Origin: JBBPYA01 sp038200385
Lineage (GTDB): Bacteria > Actinomycetota > Actinomycetes > Mycobacteriales > Geodermatophilaceae
Direction of reading: 5' to 3'
Length of the DNA stretch: 13,827 nucleotides
Assembly: GCA_038200385.1 (NCBI GenBank)
Contig: JBBPYA010000055.1
Span: 1 to 13,827, forward strand
The notes beneath the pieces were generated by a model. It saw only the letters and a program-made list of their open reading frames with translations, had not been told where the DNA came from and did not search any database. Of this stretch, positions 12,452 to 13,827 are shown piece after piece. Position 1 is the stretch's first letter. Each line of letters opens with the position of its first letter. A program made the translations under genes and the position numbers.

Positions 12452-13130
12452 GCCGGGCACGCTGGCGCTGGCCGGACTCGAGGAGGCCACCGACTGCCGC
12501 ACGTTCCTCGCCCGGCTGCTGCGACTGGGCGCCGATGCGGTCGTCCGGCTGCGGGAGTGTCCCGGTCCGCCGGAGCTGCCCCAGGTGACCGTCTGGGCGC
12601 AGCCGGTCGGTGTCATCGTGAGCCGGCAGCTGCGCGGCTGGGTCGAGCCGGCGGACCGCAGCGTGCGGGCCGCCGAGCTGCTGAGCGCACTGGAGCAGGT
12701 CCCGGTCCCGGCCGCCGGCGAGCCGGCCCCGACCGGTCCGCGGCCGGTGCGGCTGCCGGCAGCCCGCGACCAGGACTGGCGCGGGTGGCTGCCACCACCG
12801 CAGGGCTGGCTGATGCTCGACGTCGTCCCGGTCCGGGTCCTGGCCGAGCTGGCCGAGCGGAGCGCGAACGCGGTCCGGACGGCACCTGACCCGGTCCGCG
12901 CCGGGGAGGCGATGCTCGACCAGCCGGCCCTGCGGGTGTCCCGTCTCGACGAGGAGGTGACGCTGCCCCTGCGGGCGGTCACCGTCCTGGACCGGATGGG
13001 CTTCCTCGGGCCCGCCGGGGGACCGGCCGACATCGTCCGGGTCACGTGCACCCGCACCTGGGCCCGGGTCGTCGCCCGGCACGGCACGGTCTACGTACGT
13101 CGCGCGCCGGCCGAGCTCCGGCTGGCCTGA
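12441..13130 (+). CDS. Conserved hypothetical protein (possible Rv2474c counterpart)
   Basis: A 229-residue protein, GTG start at 12441 overlapping the end of the hotdog gene by 11 nt, so the same operon. It is probably soluble: there is no signal peptide or membrane segment. It begins with ATDCRTFLARLLRLGADAVVRLRE, suggesting an N-terminal helix followed by a strand. It has a proline-rich middle (about 85-120) including the motif WRGWLPPPQGW, then an acidic helical segment and a C-terminal part (SRLDEEVTLPLRAVTVLDRMGFLG, then TCTRTWARVVARHGTVYVRR) that could hold a small wing-like or beta-hairpin element. I do not recognise a domain. Position between the thioesterases and glbO suggests that it corresponds to mycobacterial Rv2474c. 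It is convergent with glbO, with a 21-nt gap and no obvious terminator. Confidence 0.85.
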   Translation: MTTEPGTLALAGLEEATDCRTFLARLLRLGADAVVRLRECPGPPELPQVTVWAQPVGVIVSRQLRGWVEPADRSVRAAELLSALEQVPVPAAGEPAPTGPRPVRLPAARDQDWRGWLPPPQGWLMLDVVPVRVLAELAERSANAVRTAPDPVRAGEAMLDQPALRVSRLDEEVTLPLRAVTVLDRMGFLGPAGGPADIVRVTCTRTWARVVARHGTVYVRRAPAELRLA

Positions 13131-13151
13131 GGCCCCATTTCCGGGAGGCGC

Positions 13152-13550
13152 TCAGCCGGGGGTGTTGACCAGGCTCTGCGCCGCCATCGTCAGGTAGGTC
13201 CACAGGGTGGCGTCCTGGGTCGGCGACAGCTCCAGGGCGTCCACGGCCGCCCGCATCCGCAGCAGCCACGCGTCCCGCTCGGCGGCGCCGATCCGGAACG
13301 GCTGGTGTCGCATCCGCAGCCGCGGATGACCGCGCTGCTCGGAGTAGGTCCGCGGACCACCCCAGTACTGGATGAGGAACATCGTCAGGCGCTGCTCGGC
13401 GGCGCCGAGGTCGGGGTCGGGGTACAGCGGTCGCAGCACCGGGTCTTCCGCCACTCCGGCGTAGAAGTGCCGGACCAGCCTGCCGAAGGTGTCGGTGCCC
13501 CCGATCTCGGCGTAGAAGCTGTCGCCGGGCGGAGGCTGCAGGTCGGTCAC
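13152..13550 (-). CDS. glbO: Group II truncated haemoglobin (trHbO)
   Basis: A 132-residue 2-on-2 globin that binds haem and O2; in mycobacteria it is linked to oxygen and reactive-species handling at the membrane and in the cytoplasm. All key positions match Mycobacterium tuberculosis trHbO with a constant offset of +7: Tyr B10 = Tyr30, Tyr CD1 = Tyr43, proximal His F8 = His82, Trp G8 = Trp95. The FLIQYWGGPRTYSEQRGHP block, which is the strongest family signature, is intact. GTG 13550 is chosen for the family length; CAGGAT, a weak -10 (nAnnnT), lies 6 nt upstream, suggesting another leaderless start. It stands alone on the minus strand, next to the ssb-ettA-hotdog cluster as in mycobacteria. 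Confidence 0.96.
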   Translation of the reverse strand: MTDLQPPPGDSFYAEIGGTDTFGRLVRHFYAGVAEDPVLRPLYPDPDLGAAEQRLTMFLIQYWGGPRTYSEQRGHPRLRMRHQPFRIGAAERDAWLLRMRAAVDALELSPTQDATLWTYLTMAAQSLVNTPG

Positions 13551-13587
13551 CGCCCAATCCTGCCTGTCGGGCGGTCCGCGGTCGAAC

Positions 13588-13827
13588 TCAGGGGCCGCTG
13601 GTCCGCGGTTGCGGAATCTGCACGCCGCGCCGGTTCAGCCGGTCGCGGACGCCGATCGCGCCCACCACAACGGTGCCGAGGATGCCGCACAGGGTGACGA
13701 CGATGCTCGGTGCGAGCAGGTCGGCTACGAGGCCCGCGAGCACGATGCCGATCCCTTGCACAGCCTGCAGTCCGGTCGCGACGACCCCGAACGCGCGGGC
13801 CCGGGTGGCTGCCGGGATCGCCTTCAC
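13588..13827 (-). CDS. 3' end of an MFS transporter (cut by window end)
   Basis: Only the last 79 residues are in the window. They contain the basic loop IPAATRARAFGVVATG, typical of the cytoplasmic loop between late MFS helices (compare P-x2-RARAFG). Two hydrophobic segments follow (GIGIVLAGLVADLL and IVVTLCGILGTVVVGAIGV) and then a polar tail. The GTG at 13827 is an internal valine, not a start, and the frame is open to the window edge. It reads toward glbO in the same direction, with the stop 37 nt before the glbO start. The substrate is unknown. Confidence 0.8.
   Translation of the reverse strand: MKAIPAATRARAFGVVATGLQAVQGIGIVLAGLVADLLAPSIVVTLCGILGTVVVGAIGVRDRLNRRGVQIPQPRTSGP

Noticed and set aside
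1..13827. CRISPR arrays or insertion sequences
   Set aside because: No regularly spaced repeats with unique spacers, transposase motifs or terminal inverted repeats were found on either strand.

Overview
The window is very GC-rich, densely packed double-stranded coding DNA from a bacterial chromosome, almost certainly an actinobacterium. The supporting signs are many GTG starts and 4-nt overlapping gene junctions, a group II truncated haemoglobin closest in its key residues to mycobacterial GlbO, an EttA-type ABC-F protein, a DinB-like protein with the mycothiol-dependent maleylpyruvate isomerase ligand pattern, and several genes that look leaderless (a TAnnnT -10 box 6-7 nt before the start codon). 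I cannot place it below phylum/class. No insertion sequence, integrase, phage gene or CRISPR array was seen.

Layout. 1-309: 3' end of an unrecognised gene (+). 329-2048 (-): a MetE-like zinc methyltransferase-family gene followed by a GNAT acetyltransferase, separated by a perfect 19-bp hairpin. 2049-2357: divergent intergenic region with a good minus-strand promoter, a long leader and inverted repeats. 2358-2984 (+): LysE/RhtB exporter. 3033-3105 (-): tRNA-Arg(UCU). 3171-5113: an FlK-like hotdog thioesterase (-) divergent from a translationally coupled ACP and FabF-type ketosynthase (+), probably a small acyl-chain module. 5130-6319 (+): tryptophanyl-tRNA synthetase preceded by an 11-codon leader peptide with tandem Trp codons and a hairpin, i.e. 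a probable Trp-responsive attenuator. 6302-7471 (-): MFS transporter, overlapping the trpS end. 7496-8282 (-): ArsR regulator plus SRPBCC (AHSA1) protein, divergent from a DinB-fold gene at 8342-8958 (+) across an operator-like palindrome cluster. 9242-13130 (+): SSB paralogue, EttA, two tandem hotdog thioesterases and a hypothetical protein, facing glbO (13152-13550, -). 13588-13827 (-): 3' end of an MFS transporter.

The SSB - EttA - hotdog - hypothetical - GlbO order resembles the Mycobacterium tuberculosis Rv2478c-Rv2470 neighbourhood as I remember it (without the glutamate dehydrogenase gene and with the hotdog gene doubled), so the right-hand part is probably a conserved actinobacterial core cluster.

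The best find is the Trp-codon leader before trpS, combined with an unusual KMDKS signature in the enzyme. A quality warning: three genes between 7.8 and 9.3 kb (SRPBCC, DinB-like, SSB) are each broken by what looks like exactly one missing base in or near G/C runs. That pattern fits sequencing or assembly error better than gene decay.
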